Shown here: in pieces, positions 26,433 through 35,290 of the stretch
Numbering within the stretch: position 1 is the first letter of the stretch
Layout of the letters: every line of letters starts with the position of its first letter
NCBI RefSeq assembly: GCF_024204685.1
Contig: NZ_CP100350.1
Location: 2,086,501-2,150,500 of the forward strand
DNA from: Gilvimarinus sp. DA14
GTDB taxonomy: Bacteria > Pseudomonadota > Gammaproteobacteria > Pseudomonadales > Cellvibrionaceae
Length of the DNA stretch: 64,000 nucleotides
Reading direction: 5' to 3'
Translations under genes and position numbers: made by a program
Notes under the pieces: generated by a model
Databases searched by the model: none
Seen by the model: the letters and a program-made list of their open reading frames with translations, nothing else
Told to the model about the DNA's origin: nothing

Positions 26433-27509
26433 ATGACACTGTTAATTATTTATATTGCCCTGGCTTTGGGCGTGTCGTTTTTGTGTTCGGTAGCTGAGGC
26501 TGTGCTGCTAAGTGTGAACTCGGCCTATTCGTCACTGCTGGAGCAAGGTGGCAAACGCTCTGGCAAGCTATTGGCGGAGCTCACCAAAGACGTCGAACGC
26601 CCCCTGGCGGCAATCTTGACTCTCAATACCATCGCTCACACCATTGGCGCCGCCGGGGCCGGTGCACAAGCCACGGTAGTATTTGGCAGCGCTTATTTGG
26701 GAGTGTTCTCCGCCGTACTTACATTGCTTATTTTGGTACTTTCAGAAATTATTCCCAAAACTCTCGGCGCTTATTACTGGCGAGGTCTGGCCCCCTTTAC
26801 CGCGTACGGGCTGCACTATTTAATCAAGTTGCTCTACCCGTTTATCCGCCTATCCGAAATGCTGACCAAGCTTATCACCCGCGGTGAGCGCGCCGGCACG
26901 GGGCTGGATCGCCAGGAGCTGGCCATTGCCGCCGACATTAGCAGCGCCGAAGGACACTTGGATGAAAACGAAAGCCTGGTGGTAAAAAACCTGCTGGCGC
27001 TTCGCAACACCACTATCCGCGAGGCCATGACCCCGCGCACCGTGCTGTTTAGCGAGGCCGAAGAACATAGTGTAGAGAAATTTTTCGCGCGCCATAAAAC
27101 CATTCCCTTCTCCCGCATTCCAGTCTACGCCGACGATCCGGACAATGTTACCGGCGTGGTTCTGCTCAGCGACCTGTTAATCGCCCAGGCCAAAGGCGAC
27201 ACCCAAATGCCACTGCAAGACTACCGCCGCGAACTACCCGCCCTGCTGGATGCCATGCCGCTCACTCAGGCGCTGGAGGAGTTTTTACGTAAAAAGACCC
27301 ATATGATTCTGGTGGTCACCGAATTTGGCGATGTGCAGGGCATTATTACCCTGGAGGACGTGCTGGAAACCCTGCTGGGGCGGGAAATTGTGGATGAAAA
27401 CGATAAGACCCGCGATATGCAGGAACTGGCGCGCCGACACTGGCGCCGGCAGGCCAAAAAAAGCGGCGCCGATATAGAAGAGGAGCGCCCTAAGCCGGAA
27501 GAAAGCTAA
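26433..27509 (+). CDS. CNNM-domain / CBS-pair membrane protein (CorC/HlyC-like)
   Basis: A 358-residue protein with an N-terminal CNNM (DUF21) membrane domain (residues 1-170, with VAEAVLLSVN, LAAILTLNTIAHTIGAAGAG and LVLSEIIPKTLG) and a CBS pair (about 195-325, with REAMTPRTVLF and GVVLLSDLL...GDVQGIITLEDVLETLLGREIVDE). The C-terminal CorC_HlyC domain of longer relatives is missing; the protein ends in a short charged tail. Relatives take part in Mg2+ or other divalent-cation efflux. GGAGG precedes the ATG. The stop codon TAA forms part of the CTAA duplication flanking the next element, so the insertion abuts the 3' end exactly. Confidence 0.9.
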   Translation: MTLLIIYIALALGVSFLCSVAEAVLLSVNSAYSSLLEQGGKRSGKLLAELTKDVERPLAAILTLNTIAHTIGAAGAGAQATVVFGSAYLGVFSAVLTLLILVLSEIIPKTLGAYYWRGLAPFTAYGLHYLIKLLYPFIRLSEMLTKLITRGERAGTGLDRQELAIAADISSAEGHLDENESLVVKNLLALRNTTIREAMTPRTVLFSEAEEHSVEKFFARHKTIPFSRIPVYADDPDNVTGVVLLSDLLIAQAKGDTQMPLQDYRRELPALLDAMPLTQALEEFLRKKTHMILVVTEFGDVQGIITLEDVLETLLGREIVDENDKTRDMQELARRHWRRQAKKSGADIEEERPKPEES

Positions 27510-27775
27510 GGAACCTCTGATTAAGTCCTCAGCAGCCTCTGGCTTACAGAGCTTTTCGAGGTCAAGGCGGCGAGCCGATGGCGTGCTGACGGCCCGGTGA
27601 GGTGAGCCAACGCAGAGATCGGAAAGCTCTGTAAGCCCCGAAGGGCGCGGCCAAAACGTCCATCCGCTGTGTTGCACTTCTTGCCAAGGACTATGCCATT
27701 GCCTGCGAAGCGCGCCTTGCGGAGTGAACGTTTTGGACTCGCGCAGAGACCGCTGAGGACTTAATCAGAGGTTCC
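27510..27775. mobile_element. 266-bp MITE with perfect 24-bp terminal inverted repeats and CTAA duplication
   Basis: The ends (27510-27533 and 27752-27775) are perfect inverted copies beginning GGAACCTCTGATTAAG. The tetranucleotide CTAA lies on both sides (27506-27509 and 27776-27779). Nested inverted pairs (CTTACAGAGCTTT / AAAGCTCTGTAAG, and CCAAAACGT / ACGTTTTGG) predict a branched fold. No transposase is encoded. A 4-bp CTAA duplication and GGAA-type ends fit an IS5-family-derived MITE, which is inference. Confidence 0.8.
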
Positions 27776-27793
27776 CTAAAACAGCGGGCATAA

Positions 27794-27821
27794 AAAAAGC
27801 AAACCCGAAGGTTTGCTTTTT
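27794..27821. terminator. Bidirectional terminator between the CNNM gene and cspA
   Basis: AAAAAGCAAACC / GGTTTGCTTTTT is a 12-bp stem with a CGAA tetraloop. It has T-rich 3' arms on both strands and serves the convergent gene pair. Confidence 0.85.
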
Positions 27822-27843
27822 CAGTCTGGCAAAATAAGGTTAC

Positions 27844-28050
27844 TTAAACAGCAACGATATTCTCAGCCTGAGGACCTTTTTGGCCTTGAGTTACGGTGAA
27901 CTCAACGCGCTGGCCTTCGGCCAGAGTTTTGAAGCCAGAACCAGAAATGGCGCTGAAGTGAGCAAAAACGTCTGGACCAGACTCTTGCTCGATAAAACCA
28001 AAACCTTTTGCTTCGTTGAACCACTTAACGGTTCCTTGAACTGTAGACAT
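27844..28050 (-). CDS. Cold-shock-domain protein, CspA family
   Basis: A 68-residue single cold-shock domain. RNA-binding motifs RNP1 (KGFGFI) and RNP2 (VFAHF) are intact, as is the N-terminal [11 protein letters not shown]. It binds single-stranded nucleic acid and acts as an RNA chaperone. The GAENIV-like ending (QAENIVAV) is typical. Whether it is cold-induced cannot be told from the coding region. The 277-nt gene-free upstream stretch could hold a long leader, but no cold box was recognised. Confidence 0.95.
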   Translation of the reverse strand: MSTVQGTVKWFNEAKGFGFIEQESGPDVFAHFSAISGSGFKTLAEGQRVEFTVTQGQKGPQAENIVAV

Positions 28051-28327
28051 AACAATATCCTGTAATCAAAAAAATAAGCGCCTTGCGCCTGCTAACCATA
28101 GCAAACCAGGCAGGAGTAGCAAAAAATCTAGACGTATCTTTAAAACTGCAGGACGAGGTGTTACAAGTACAAACTCGAAGGCGGATCTAACGAGTGGTCA
28201 ATTTCTAGCTAGCCTGCACTCTATAGAGTTTCAGCAGGCTTGTCTATCTTTATTTTCCACACAGGGCAGAACCCGCCTTCGCACGGTTTTGCAGTTAAAC
28301 GGCCCATACGCTTAAGACCACTCAGGT
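28051..28327. other. Gene-free cspA upstream region with a palindromic hairpin
   Basis: AGCCTGC (28211-28217) pairs with GCAGGCT (28234-28240), and the loop contains the perfect 12-bp palindrome ACTCTATAGAGT (28218-28229). It may belong to the 3' end of the upstream lipoprotein gene or to the cspA promoter region. No T run marks it as a terminator. Confidence 0.4.
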
Positions 28328-29161
28328 TTATCTAGCGCTCCGCTGGCGCCAGGCCATTAAGAGCGCCAACGCCAGCAATGTCAGCAGAGATACAGAACCA
28401 CCACCGCCGTAACCTTTACGATAGGACACCTCAACACTCTTATCCTGCTTAATACGCTCTTCAAACGCCTGCAGTTCCCGGGCGAGGTTTTGGCTCATGT
28501 CCGCCATGGCCACCTCAAACCCCTCTTCTTTGACTTCACGGCTTACTTTGTCTAGCTCAACCAAGGTCGAGTTTTTGGCCAACTCACTTACGCCGGGCGC
28601 ACGCAGCAGCAGCTTTCGGGTTTTCATATCAATGACGGCCGTATCGACGAAAGTGTTGACACTATTCTGGCTGCCCTTTACCACATACGAACCGACAATA
28701 GTCCAATACAGCAGCGAACTCTTGCGCCCAGATGAAATCGCCATCTGGTCAAAGGACACCAGCGCAATAACATCTAAGCTGTAAAGACGAGACAGTTGCT
28801 CCAGCCCATCGAACCCTTTTCGTGAACGCATGTAAGCCTCGGGGATAACGGTAATATCGCTCACGTAAGGTAAATGCGAGAACTCTGACTTCACCTGCTC
28901 AAGCAGTTGAGTTTTCTTGTTTTCAGGTAACGTGTCCCGATTCGAATACTTAGCAGGAACAAACGCCAGCCCCACCCGTAATGGCAGCTTAAGGTGTGGC
29001 GTTTGATCCTGCTCGATAGTCGGCACCTCATTACCTGGGTACAGAAAGTCCACCAAACTACTGGAGGTGCCGGAGCGATATTCATTATTAACAAAGCCAC
29101 TGCAAGCGGTAACAAGAGCGGTGAATGTAAAGACTAAAAAAGACAGCGTTACTTTTGACAT
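28328..29161 (-). CDS. Rhombotarget-type lipoprotein with GlyGly-CTERM tail
   Basis: A 277-residue lipoprotein (lipobox LVTAC, then SGFVNNEYRSGTSSSLVDFLYPG). The body (about 55-235) resembles the rhombotarget lipoprotein family (TIGR04179), with LKLPLRVGLAFVP and DVIALVSFDQ. The C-terminus has the GlyGly-CTERM sorting signal: GYGGGGSV, a hydrophobic helix LLTLLALALLMAW, then RQRSAR. In known systems rhombosortase, a rhomboid protease, cuts such tails. No rhombosortase lies in this window. The ATG at 29161 is preferred because CAGGG lies 6 nt before it but is adjacent to the alternative ATG at 29167. Function is unknown. Confidence 0.75.
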   Translation of the reverse strand: MSKVTLSFLVFTFTALVTACSGFVNNEYRSGTSSSLVDFLYPGNEVPTIEQDQTPHLKLPLRVGLAFVPAKYSNRDTLPENKKTQLLEQVKSEFSHLPYVSDITVIPEAYMRSRKGFDGLEQLSRLYSLDVIALVSFDQMAISSGRKSSLLYWTIVGSYVVKGSQNSVNTFVDTAVIDMKTRKLLLRAPGVSELAKNSTLVELDKVSREVKEEGFEVAMADMSQNLARELQAFEERIKQDKSVEVSYRKGYGGGGSVSLLTLLALALLMAWRQRSAR

Positions 29162-29227
29162 GCTCATCCCTGATTGTTGTTAGTCATTAGTAGAGTTGCG
29201 GCATCCTAATAAAATAGTGGAACTCCT

Positions 29228-29557
29228 TCAATCCAAAATCACGCTACCTTCTTTGACTTGTAGATACCCGGTATAGGGCAACAACAGCGTGTCCAGTACC
29301 GCCGAAGCAATCCCGTCTACTAGGTAATAGCCCGCAAACCAGTTTAAGTTGGCACCTTTCGAAGGCGCGTGCAGCGAGCAAAAATCAAAGGCGACCCCGC
29401 TATACATTCTGGGGATAGTCTTACAATAAGTATTTTTACGCTCCAGATTCGCAGTCACCCTAGAGTCCGACGAGCCTACCGTGGTTACCGAGCCACATCC
29501 CGTTATGCTTATGAACAGTATCAGCATGGTTATCTGCCACGCAGTGATTCGGTTCAT
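29228..29557 (-). CDS. YceK/YidQ-family lipoprotein
   Basis: A 109-residue lipoprotein from the ATG at 29557 (MNRITAWQ...). The signal peptide has lipobox SITGC. The mature part contains CKTIPRMYSGVAFDFCSLHA and the family-like ending LVDGIASAVLDTLLLPYTGYLQVKEGSV. YceK/YidQ proteins are small outer-membrane lipoproteins of unknown function. The longer open frame (16 more codons) lacks signal-peptide character. It lies about 60 nt downstream of the next gene's stop on the same strand and upstream of the rhombotarget lipoprotein, so the three may be one transcript. Confidence 0.75.
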   Translation of the reverse strand: MNRITAWQITMLILFISITGCGSVTTVGSSDSRVTANLERKNTYCKTIPRMYSGVAFDFCSLHAPSKGANLNWFAGYYLVDGIASAVLDTLLLPYTGYLQVKEGSVILD

Positions 29558-29628
29558 GACCTTACCTACCTTGATGTTATTTGTTTTCGCGCTTAGTTTG
29601 AGCAACGGACCTTTAATTCCCTTATGTG

Positions 29629-31254
29629 CTATTGACTCGCCAGGCGGGGCTCAGGCCTCGTGGTCAGCGCCACCAAACGCTGCACAAACTCGGGAGCCTC
29701 AGGGTCACCCAGCTTCTCCGCCATACGCGCGCTGTCCAACGCGCGGTAGTATTGCTCCAGGTGATAGTAGGTACCAGCGCGCTCGGAATAAGCGACAGCA
29801 TTGTCCGGGTAGCGCGCGATCACACCATCCCAAAACGCGACAATATCGCTCAGTCTGGCCTGGCGAAACAGTGCAAAATCTAGCCAGCGGGCGTACTTCA
29901 TGTTTTCAGGCTTTAGCTGGGTCAAGCGTCTCAGTACAGCCTCGGCTGACTCATTCTCACCCAACACCAAATACGCCAAGCTTTGTTTAAACTGGTTTTG
30001 CTCATCGTATTTAGCCACCTCTTTTTCGACCATCTGCCGAGCCAGGTTATTATCGGCATCGCTCAGTTCAGGGTGGTTGTAATTGCGAAAAATTTTCTCG
30101 CGAAACTCTGTCGTATCTTCATCTGCAGAGTTCAAAGCATAGGCCCTTTCTATATCCGCCAGTGCGTTGCTGTAACTACCAAAATAATAGAAAGCTTTTG
30201 CGCGCCAATAGTGAAAATAATCGATATCAGGCTGAAGATGTATTGCGCCGTTAAAGTCGTCAATAGCCAAGCGATACTTACGCAACCAGTAATGGGCTCT
30301 GCCGCGCTGGTATAGCGTTGCAGAGTTGGGTCCGGTCGTTAAAGATTTATTAAAAGACTCAATGGCAAGATCATAGTCTTTGCTTCGATAGTGTTCCAAG
30401 CCTCGCTCATAATCTTCAAAACCAGCTAATTGTTTTAGCTTGGGGTTCGCGGATGTATCCAATGGCTGGCGCGACACAAACGTTTCAATCTCATTCCATG
30501 ACCCGCCCCAGCGAGGCACCAGAAGGCGTATATAAGCACGCCTGACAATGTAGTTATCGGGGTACATCCGATTAGCTTCTTGCAACGCTCGGTTAGCAGC
30601 TACTCTGTCGGCAATCGGCTGCGCCAGACTGATCTGAATGACAAATGCCATCAATGCCCGAGGGTTGATCGCCAGAGCCTTTTTGAGATCATCGTGAGCA
30701 AAAGCAAACTCGCGCTGCATGCGCGAGAAGTTGTCTCGAGGTGTTCTATGCGCATAGGCACCACCGCGCTCGGCCCAACCGCGAACGCCCCTGCATCTCG
30801 CACGGGCAAGGTAGGGCTGGTAATTATCGGGCGTGGCGTTCACCCAACGATTAATTTCATTGAGCATTTTATTTTCGGCACTGGCAAATGTGGAATATAC
30901 CGAGCGAAGCGCTATATCCTGGGTATTGTCGCGCTCCACAGCCTGCTGCCTAAACTCCAGTTCTCGATTGAGCTGATCATACTGACCTGTACGCAACAGA
31001 TGGCGCAGATAAAAGGCTTCGCTATAAGCCGGACGACTATAAGTGACATTATCGAGATTGGCCGGCTGACTCTCGGCAGGCATTGGTTGAGGTTCACGCT
31101 TTGCCGGCACCGAACTCGCACCAGGCGCCTCGACCTGTTGTCCCGGCGGCGGTTTATCACTGTAGTGGGTGCGACCATCTTCATCGGTCCACTGATACAA
31201 TTGCGCGGCGGCGGGCAGGGTTATAAAGATTAAAAACAGCAAACACAGTCGCAT
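29629..31254 (-). CDS. Secreted DUF4124 / TPR-repeat protein
   Basis: A protein of about 541 residues. The second of two adjacent ATGs (31254) is preferred because GGAGG lies 6 nt upstream. The signal peptide ends AAAQ, and a DUF4124 domain follows directly (LYQWTDEDGRTHYSDKPPPGQ). The remainder is helical, with TPR-like repeats, clearest near 295-380 (YERGLEHYRSKDYDLAIESFNKSL, YQRGRAHYWLRKYRLAIDDFNGAI, YWRAKAFYYFGSYSNALADIERAY) and again near the C-terminus. It is probably a periplasmic scaffold or interaction protein. Function is unknown. No enzyme motif was seen. Confidence 0.8.
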   Translation of the reverse strand: MRLCLLFLIFITLPAAAQLYQWTDEDGRTHYSDKPPPGQQVEAPGASSVPAKREPQPMPAESQPANLDNVTYSRPAYSEAFYLRHLLRTGQYDQLNRELEFRQQAVERDNTQDIALRSVYSTFASAENKMLNEINRWVNATPDNYQPYLARARCRGVRGWAERGGAYAHRTPRDNFSRMQREFAFAHDDLKKALAINPRALMAFVIQISLAQPIADRVAANRALQEANRMYPDNYIVRRAYIRLLVPRWGGSWNEIETFVSRQPLDTSANPKLKQLAGFEDYERGLEHYRSKDYDLAIESFNKSLTTGPNSATLYQRGRAHYWLRKYRLAIDDFNGAIHLQPDIDYFHYWRAKAFYYFGSYSNALADIERAYALNSADEDTTEFREKIFRNYNHPELSDADNNLARQMVEKEVAKYDEQNQFKQSLAYLVLGENESAEAVLRRLTQLKPENMKYARWLDFALFRQARLSDIVAFWDGVIARYPDNAVAYSERAGTYYHLEQYYRALDSARMAEKLGDPEAPEFVQRLVALTTRPEPRLASQ

Positions 31255-31376
31255 CATCGTCCTCCATGAAATTTTGCGCTGTTCAACTATTGTACTGCCA
31301 GTATAAATCGATTTAGAGAGCCAAACCAACAGCCGTGATCGTTAACAAGCTGTCGCCTTGTATAAAATCGATTACT

Positions 31377-31781
31377 TTACGAATCAGGCAGAGTAGCAAA
31401 ACCGGGAGCGCCTTCAATATCAGTCTCCCACCGTGCGCGACTGGCGTTAAAAATATTCGCAGTAGGCGGGGTTACCACTTCCGTATCCAGACAACCGGCG
31501 GGGACCAACACATCGCCACTATCCTCCACCCCCGGCACCGCCGAACCACAGACATTACAAAAGCTCTTGCGGTGCGCCGTACCCGGTAGCGTAAAACTCG
31601 TTACGGTCTCTTTACCGCTCAGCCAGGTAAGCACTCCAGCAGGTACAAATAAATTAGCCGCAAAAGCAGAGCCTGTCCCCTTCTGGCAATAGCGGCAGTG
31701 GCAGATATAAAAACTGTCAAAATCACCTTTGACATCAAACTTTACCGCGCCACATAAACAGGAACCACTATGCACAGTCAT
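31377..31781 (-). CDS. GFA-family (CENP-V/GFA) zinc-binding protein
   Basis: A 134-residue protein of the glutathione-dependent formaldehyde-activating (GFA) fold. Zinc ligands are visible in GSCLCGAVKF (CxC), CHCRYCQKGTGSAFAANLF (CxCxxC) and FCNVCGSAVPG (CxxC). The family name comes from Gfa; most members have unknown substrates. Start ATG 31781 has GAGG upstream. It begins 13 nt after the stop of the GNAT gene, so the two are probably co-transcribed. Confidence 0.9.
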   Translation of the reverse strand: MTVHSGSCLCGAVKFDVKGDFDSFYICHCRYCQKGTGSAFAANLFVPAGVLTWLSGKETVTSFTLPGTAHRKSFCNVCGSAVPGVEDSGDVLVPAGCLDTEVVTPPTANIFNASRARWETDIEGAPGFATLPDS

Positions 31782-31794
31782 TGATTTCGTTCCT

Positions 31795-32313
31795 CTATTG
31801 TTTAGCGTCAAGCGATCTAGCGTACTGCACTTCATCCAATCTATGGCCGGTCAGGTCAGACGACGATCGCTTATTTCCGGTTTTCGTAAATCCCATCTTC
31901 TCGTAAGTTGATTGCGCGGGCACATTACCTGCAGTGCACCAAAGCTCGATGCGGCCAAAACCTAGATGATGAGAATCTTCAATCGCCTGGGCGATCAGCC
32001 TACTCCCTATACCGTTCCTCCAATATTCGGGAAACACATTTAAGGCGCACAGCTCTATTGTGTTGTCAGCCGTTTTATATCGAGGCGCCTCCACTATGAA
32101 AAATGCTACAACGCTGCCACTAATTTCCGAAACCGTAACAAAGAGTTCAGAATTCAACCGAGAAAGCCGGTCGCGAAGCTCATCCAGGTTATTTTCTGGA
32201 GTTAAAGAATTTAAAAAATCGCACTGCATAAAACCCTGATAAGCCGCACGCCAAGCGGCTACCCGCACCTTACCGATATTCTTTGCGTCTCTGGGCTCAG
32301 ATTTTCTTAACAT
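31795..32313 (-). CDS. GNAT-family N-acetyltransferase
   Basis: A 172-residue acetyltransferase from the ATG at 32313 (MLRKSEPRDAKNIGKVRVAAWRAAY). The acetyl-CoA loop is EYWRNGIGSRLIAQAI, a Q/RxxGxG/A variant. The downstream strand ends ELWCTAGNVPAQSTYEKMGFTKTG. The acceptor is unknown. It is followed after 13 nt by the GFA-family gene on the same strand. Confidence 0.88.
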   Translation of the reverse strand: MLRKSEPRDAKNIGKVRVAAWRAAYQGFMQCDFLNSLTPENNLDELRDRLSRLNSELFVTVSEISGSVVAFFIVEAPRYKTADNTIELCALNVFPEYWRNGIGSRLIAQAIEDSHHLGFGRIELWCTAGNVPAQSTYEKMGFTKTGNKRSSSDLTGHRLDEVQYARSLDAKQ

Positions 32314-32371
32314 AAAAATTCTTAATAGGCCATCCAAGCAACGGTAGCCCGCTGATCTAGGCGTCCATCAA

Positions 32372-32968
32372 TTATTCTTTTCCTTGAGATTCTAAAATTG
32401 CGGACAATGCTTTGGCAGATCGACACGCCTTGTCTTCAACTCCATTCATGCAACCCAACTCTAAGTATTTTTTAGCTTTCGCCACATCAACCTCCGCGCC
32501 TTCACCTGTAGCAAAAATAAAACCGTACATCGTGCAACCCCAAGCATCAGACCGAGCACAAGTTAATTTAAAAGTTTCTATGTAACAATCCGTACGCTCT
32601 GGCTCGAACTGGTTCATTGCTGCAGCACGGTTTGTACAGCCAGATACAACCCCTTGAATACAAGACGCCGCGAACAAACTGGAAGCCACTCCATCATCAC
32701 CTTTCGACTGGTAGATCTTCGCGAGACTATAGCAATAGCTAGGGTCTTTGCTTTTACATTTATTAAAACATTCCTGCTCATTGCTCTTGCAATACTCGAC
32801 AACGTTCCTAGCCTCAACGTCCCTCGCGGAAATATACTCTGTAGGGCAGGAGCCCTCAAATTTAGAAAAGTATTCGTCACTCTCTATAAGCTCATAAACG
32901 GTCATTTCCTCACTCGCAGAGGCGCTCCCCCAAAGCAATAACATAGCTAGCAATAGTATGTGCTTCAT
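32372..32968 (-). CDS. Secreted Cys-rich Sel1-like repeat protein
   Basis: A 198-residue protein from the ATG at 32968 (MKHILLLAMLLLWGSASASEE, clear signal peptide; AAAGGAGAAAG upstream). The mature part has spaced cysteine pairs and Sel1/TPR-like helices (SYCYSLAKIYQSKGDDGVASSLFAASCIQGVVSGCTNRAAAM; GCTMYGFIFATGEGAEVDVAKAKKYLELGCMNGVEDKAC). The spacing of cysteines about every 36 residues is like the HcpA-type beta-lactamase-like repeat proteins. It is periplasmic or secreted. Function is unknown. Confidence 0.7.
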   Translation of the reverse strand: MKHILLLAMLLLWGSASASEEMTVYELIESDEYFSKFEGSCPTEYISARDVEARNVVEYCKSNEQECFNKCKSKDPSYCYSLAKIYQSKGDDGVASSLFAASCIQGVVSGCTNRAAAMNQFEPERTDCYIETFKLTCARSDAWGCTMYGFIFATGEGAEVDVAKAKKYLELGCMNGVEDKACRSAKALSAILESQGKE

Positions 32969-33700
32969 ACTTTCTCCTTTAATTGTTAATTCAATAGCCT
33001 GCAAATTAATCTCGGTACTTTAATCGTCGAAAATACGATTCAGAGTCGGCTCTCACTAGCTTGATTCAAGACCTAACATAACCTCACCTCTAACACACCC
33101 CTGTAAGGGCCAACTGAAGGTAAAATATTTGCGAACAACGGAAGCATTAACCATTCAAGATCTAACCCCGCTATCGACACTCAACAAGGGATTGAGCATT
33201 CGTTTGAATTGCTTGAACTCCCAACAAGCGCTCCAAAAACTGCCGCCGGTCGAGCCCACTGTCAGTGTGGACCTGAAGATTTATTACAACAGTCACAAAA
33301 TTGCACCTTGTAGTTTACAGTTAACCCCAACGCTCCCACGGCGAATCAACTTCGCCACAAACGGGATCAAGAGTCCACCAAAAGCAATTAAAAATTGAGA
33401 GGATATAGGCACTATCTAACCGCTCCATGGCCAAACAATCTACGACTAAGTCTTATTTACGCTCCAATTTAAGGTTTTTTACCTTGCCCGACAAGGCTAG
33501 TGCACCATACGCAAAATTAAGTAACCGTTCGCTGCAAAACTAAAAATAGAACAGGCGACACGTATTATTTGCTCGATATGATGCAGTGACAAGTCACGCT
33601 TTTTAGCTGGATTCCGTGTCGCGGCACGGAATGACGAAATTCAAACAAAAACACCTCGACTAACCCGCACCCGGGGGCCCTGAGAGCGAGCCGAATGGAG
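32969..33700. other. Gene-free AT-rich stretch with one REP-like hairpin
   Basis: No open frame here has a plausible start, composition or homology by eye; the 89-codon frame at 33129-33398 looks like chance. At 33611-33632 there is a perfect hairpin ATTCCGTG-tcgcgg-CACGGAAT followed by GACG, the layout of REP-like intergenic repeats in gammaproteobacteria. Otherwise I see nothing assignable. Confidence 0.5.
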
Positions 33701-33945
33701 GCCTGTTTTAGTGGGTAAGCAAACAGGAGAAGGTGAATGCCGAAGGCAGAGAAACCGGCCTGGGCCGCTTTTGCGCAAGTATCGCCAGGGCATGGACAAG
33801 GTGAATCGCGCAGCGAGAGAGGGTGCCCTGGGGTACGCCCTGTCGATACGGCCCGCTAAAACAGGCCGGAATGAGGGCACCCGCAGGGCTGCGAACCGGG
33901 GTGTCCTCTTTTGAGTACTTTTCTGGACAAGCAGAAAAGTGCTTC
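33700..33945. repeat. Probable dispersed intergenic repeat with nested inverted pairs
   Basis: The stretch is GC-rich, unlike its left neighbour. It holds GGCCTGTTTTAGTGGG near 33700 against CCCGCTAAAACAGGCC near 33849, GGGTGCCCT near 33819 against AGGGCACCC near 33875, and AGTACTTTTCT against AGAAAAGTGCT at about 33915-33942. It can be read as open on the minus strand (TPVRSPAGALIPACFSG...), but this looks like the pseudo-coding read-through typical of multi-copy intergenic repeats, not a gene. Confidence 0.5.
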
Positions 33946-33970
33946 GCCCGCCCGGCGATTGAGGGCACAT

Positions 33971-33999
33971 AAAAAAGGCGAGCACTAGGCTCGCCTTTT
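33971..33999. terminator. Bidirectional terminator after pgk
   Basis: AAAAGGCGAGC / GCTCGCCTTTT is a perfect 11-bp stem with a 5-nt loop (ACTAG), 24 nt past the pgk stop. A/T runs on both outer sides allow it to work on either strand. Confidence 0.88.
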
Positions 34000-34022
34000 C
34001 AAACCACACAAAAAACCAAAAC

Positions 34023-35198
34023 TTAGTCTTTCGCGCGCTCTTGCAAAATCGCCACTGCAGGCAACTCTTTACCTTCCACAAACTCCAGGAAAGCACCGCC
34101 ACCGGTAGACACATAGCTGATTTTATCAGCCAGGTTCCACTTATCGATAGCCGCCAGAGTATCGCCACCACCGGCCACCGAAAAGGCTTCGCTATCGGCG
34201 ATTGCGCGAGAGATAACCTCGGTGCCTTTGGCAAAGGCATCGTATTCAAACACACCGCAGGGGCCGTTCCACAAAACGGTTTTAGCGTTTTTGATAATCT
34301 CGGCAACGCGCGCGGCAGTTTCCGGGCCATAGTCGATGATTTCTTCATCGGCCTGAATCTCGCTGGCCGCTTTGACTTCGGTTTTGCTGTCGTGGCTCCA
34401 GTCGCTAAAGCCGTCTTTGGTGGTGCGCACGTCGGTGGCGAATACCACATCGGTTGCTTCACGCAAACGCTTGGCTTCGGGAATCAGGTCTTCTTCGTAC
34501 AGCGAGTTCCCCACCTCGTTACCGGCCGAGGCAACAAAGGTGTTGGAAATGCCACCGCCCACAACCAAGGTATCGGCAATTTTAGACAGCGCATCCAACA
34601 CGCTCAGCTTACTGGAAACTTTAGAGCCACCCACAATCGCCACCAATGGGCGAGCCGGGTTATCCAGCGCTTTGCCCAGGGCATCCAGCTCGCTGGCAAG
34701 CAAGGGGCCGGCGCAGGCCACCGGGGCAAACTTAGCTACACCGTGGGTCGAGGCCTGGGCGCGGTGCGCGGTGCCGAAGGCGTCCATCACAAACACATCG
34801 CACAGTTCGGCCATTTTTTTCGCCAGAGTTTCATCGTTGGCTTTTTCGCCTTTGTTGAAACGCACGTTCTCCAACAGCACAACATCGGCATCGCCCATGT
34901 CGACACCGTTTACCCAGTCTTTAATCAGCGGTACATCGCGGCCCAGCTTTTTGCCCAACTCGGCAGCGACCGGCTCCAGCGATGCTGACTCGTCAAAGCT
35001 GCCTTCTTCGGGGCGACCCAGGTGAGACATCAGCATGACTTTGGCGCCGGCGTCCAGGGCTTTTTTAATGGTGGGCAGCGAGGCGTCGATACGCACGGTG
35101 CTGGTAATTTTGCCATTATCTAATGGCACGTTAAGGTCCTGACGGATCAATACGCGCTTGCCCGACAGGTTCTGATCACTCATCAGTTTTACGTTCAT
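34023..35198 (-). CDS. pgk: Phosphoglycerate kinase
   Basis: A 391-residue cytosolic enzyme that transfers phosphate between 1,3-bisphosphoglycerate and ADP in glycolysis and gluconeogenesis. Landmarks are the N-terminal [12 protein letters not shown] substrate motif, [14 protein letters not shown], the [12 protein letters not shown] hinge region and the C-terminal nucleotide segment [19 protein letters not shown]. Length is typical. GGAGCG precedes the ATG. It lies about 90 nt downstream of tkt on the same strand. The tkt-pgk neighbourhood is common in gammaproteobacteria, but epd/gap, often between them, is absent here. Confidence 0.97.
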   Translation of the reverse strand: MNVKLMSDQNLSGKRVLIRQDLNVPLDNGKITSTVRIDASLPTIKKALDAGAKVMLMSHLGRPEEGSFDESASLEPVAAELGKKLGRDVPLIKDWVNGVDMGDADVVLLENVRFNKGEKANDETLAKKMAELCDVFVMDAFGTAHRAQASTHGVAKFAPVACAGPLLASELDALGKALDNPARPLVAIVGGSKVSSKLSVLDALSKIADTLVVGGGISNTFVASAGNEVGNSLYEEDLIPEAKRLREATDVVFATDVRTTKDGFSDWSHDSKTEVKAASEIQADEEIIDYGPETAARVAEIIKNAKTVLWNGPCGVFEYDAFAKGTEVISRAIADSEAFSVAGGGDTLAAIDKWNLADKISYVSTGGGAFLEFVEGKELPAVAILQERAKD

Positions 35199-35290
35199 GT
35201 GTGTCGCTCCGTAAATTGCGCTTACGCGCAGGTGTAGATTATTCAGGCGGGAAATAAAACGCCGCCATGTGGCGGCGCTTTATGGCGAGC

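Noticed and set aside
33129-33398. 89-codon open frame in the gene-free stretch
   Set aside because: No ribosome-binding site, no recognisable domain, and composition like the surrounding non-coding AT-rich DNA.
33641-34462. 273-codon minus-strand frame running through the repeat into pgk
   Set aside because: It overlaps the well-supported pgk gene in another frame and has a low-complexity, basic, Ser/Pro-rich read-out typical of a shadow frame.
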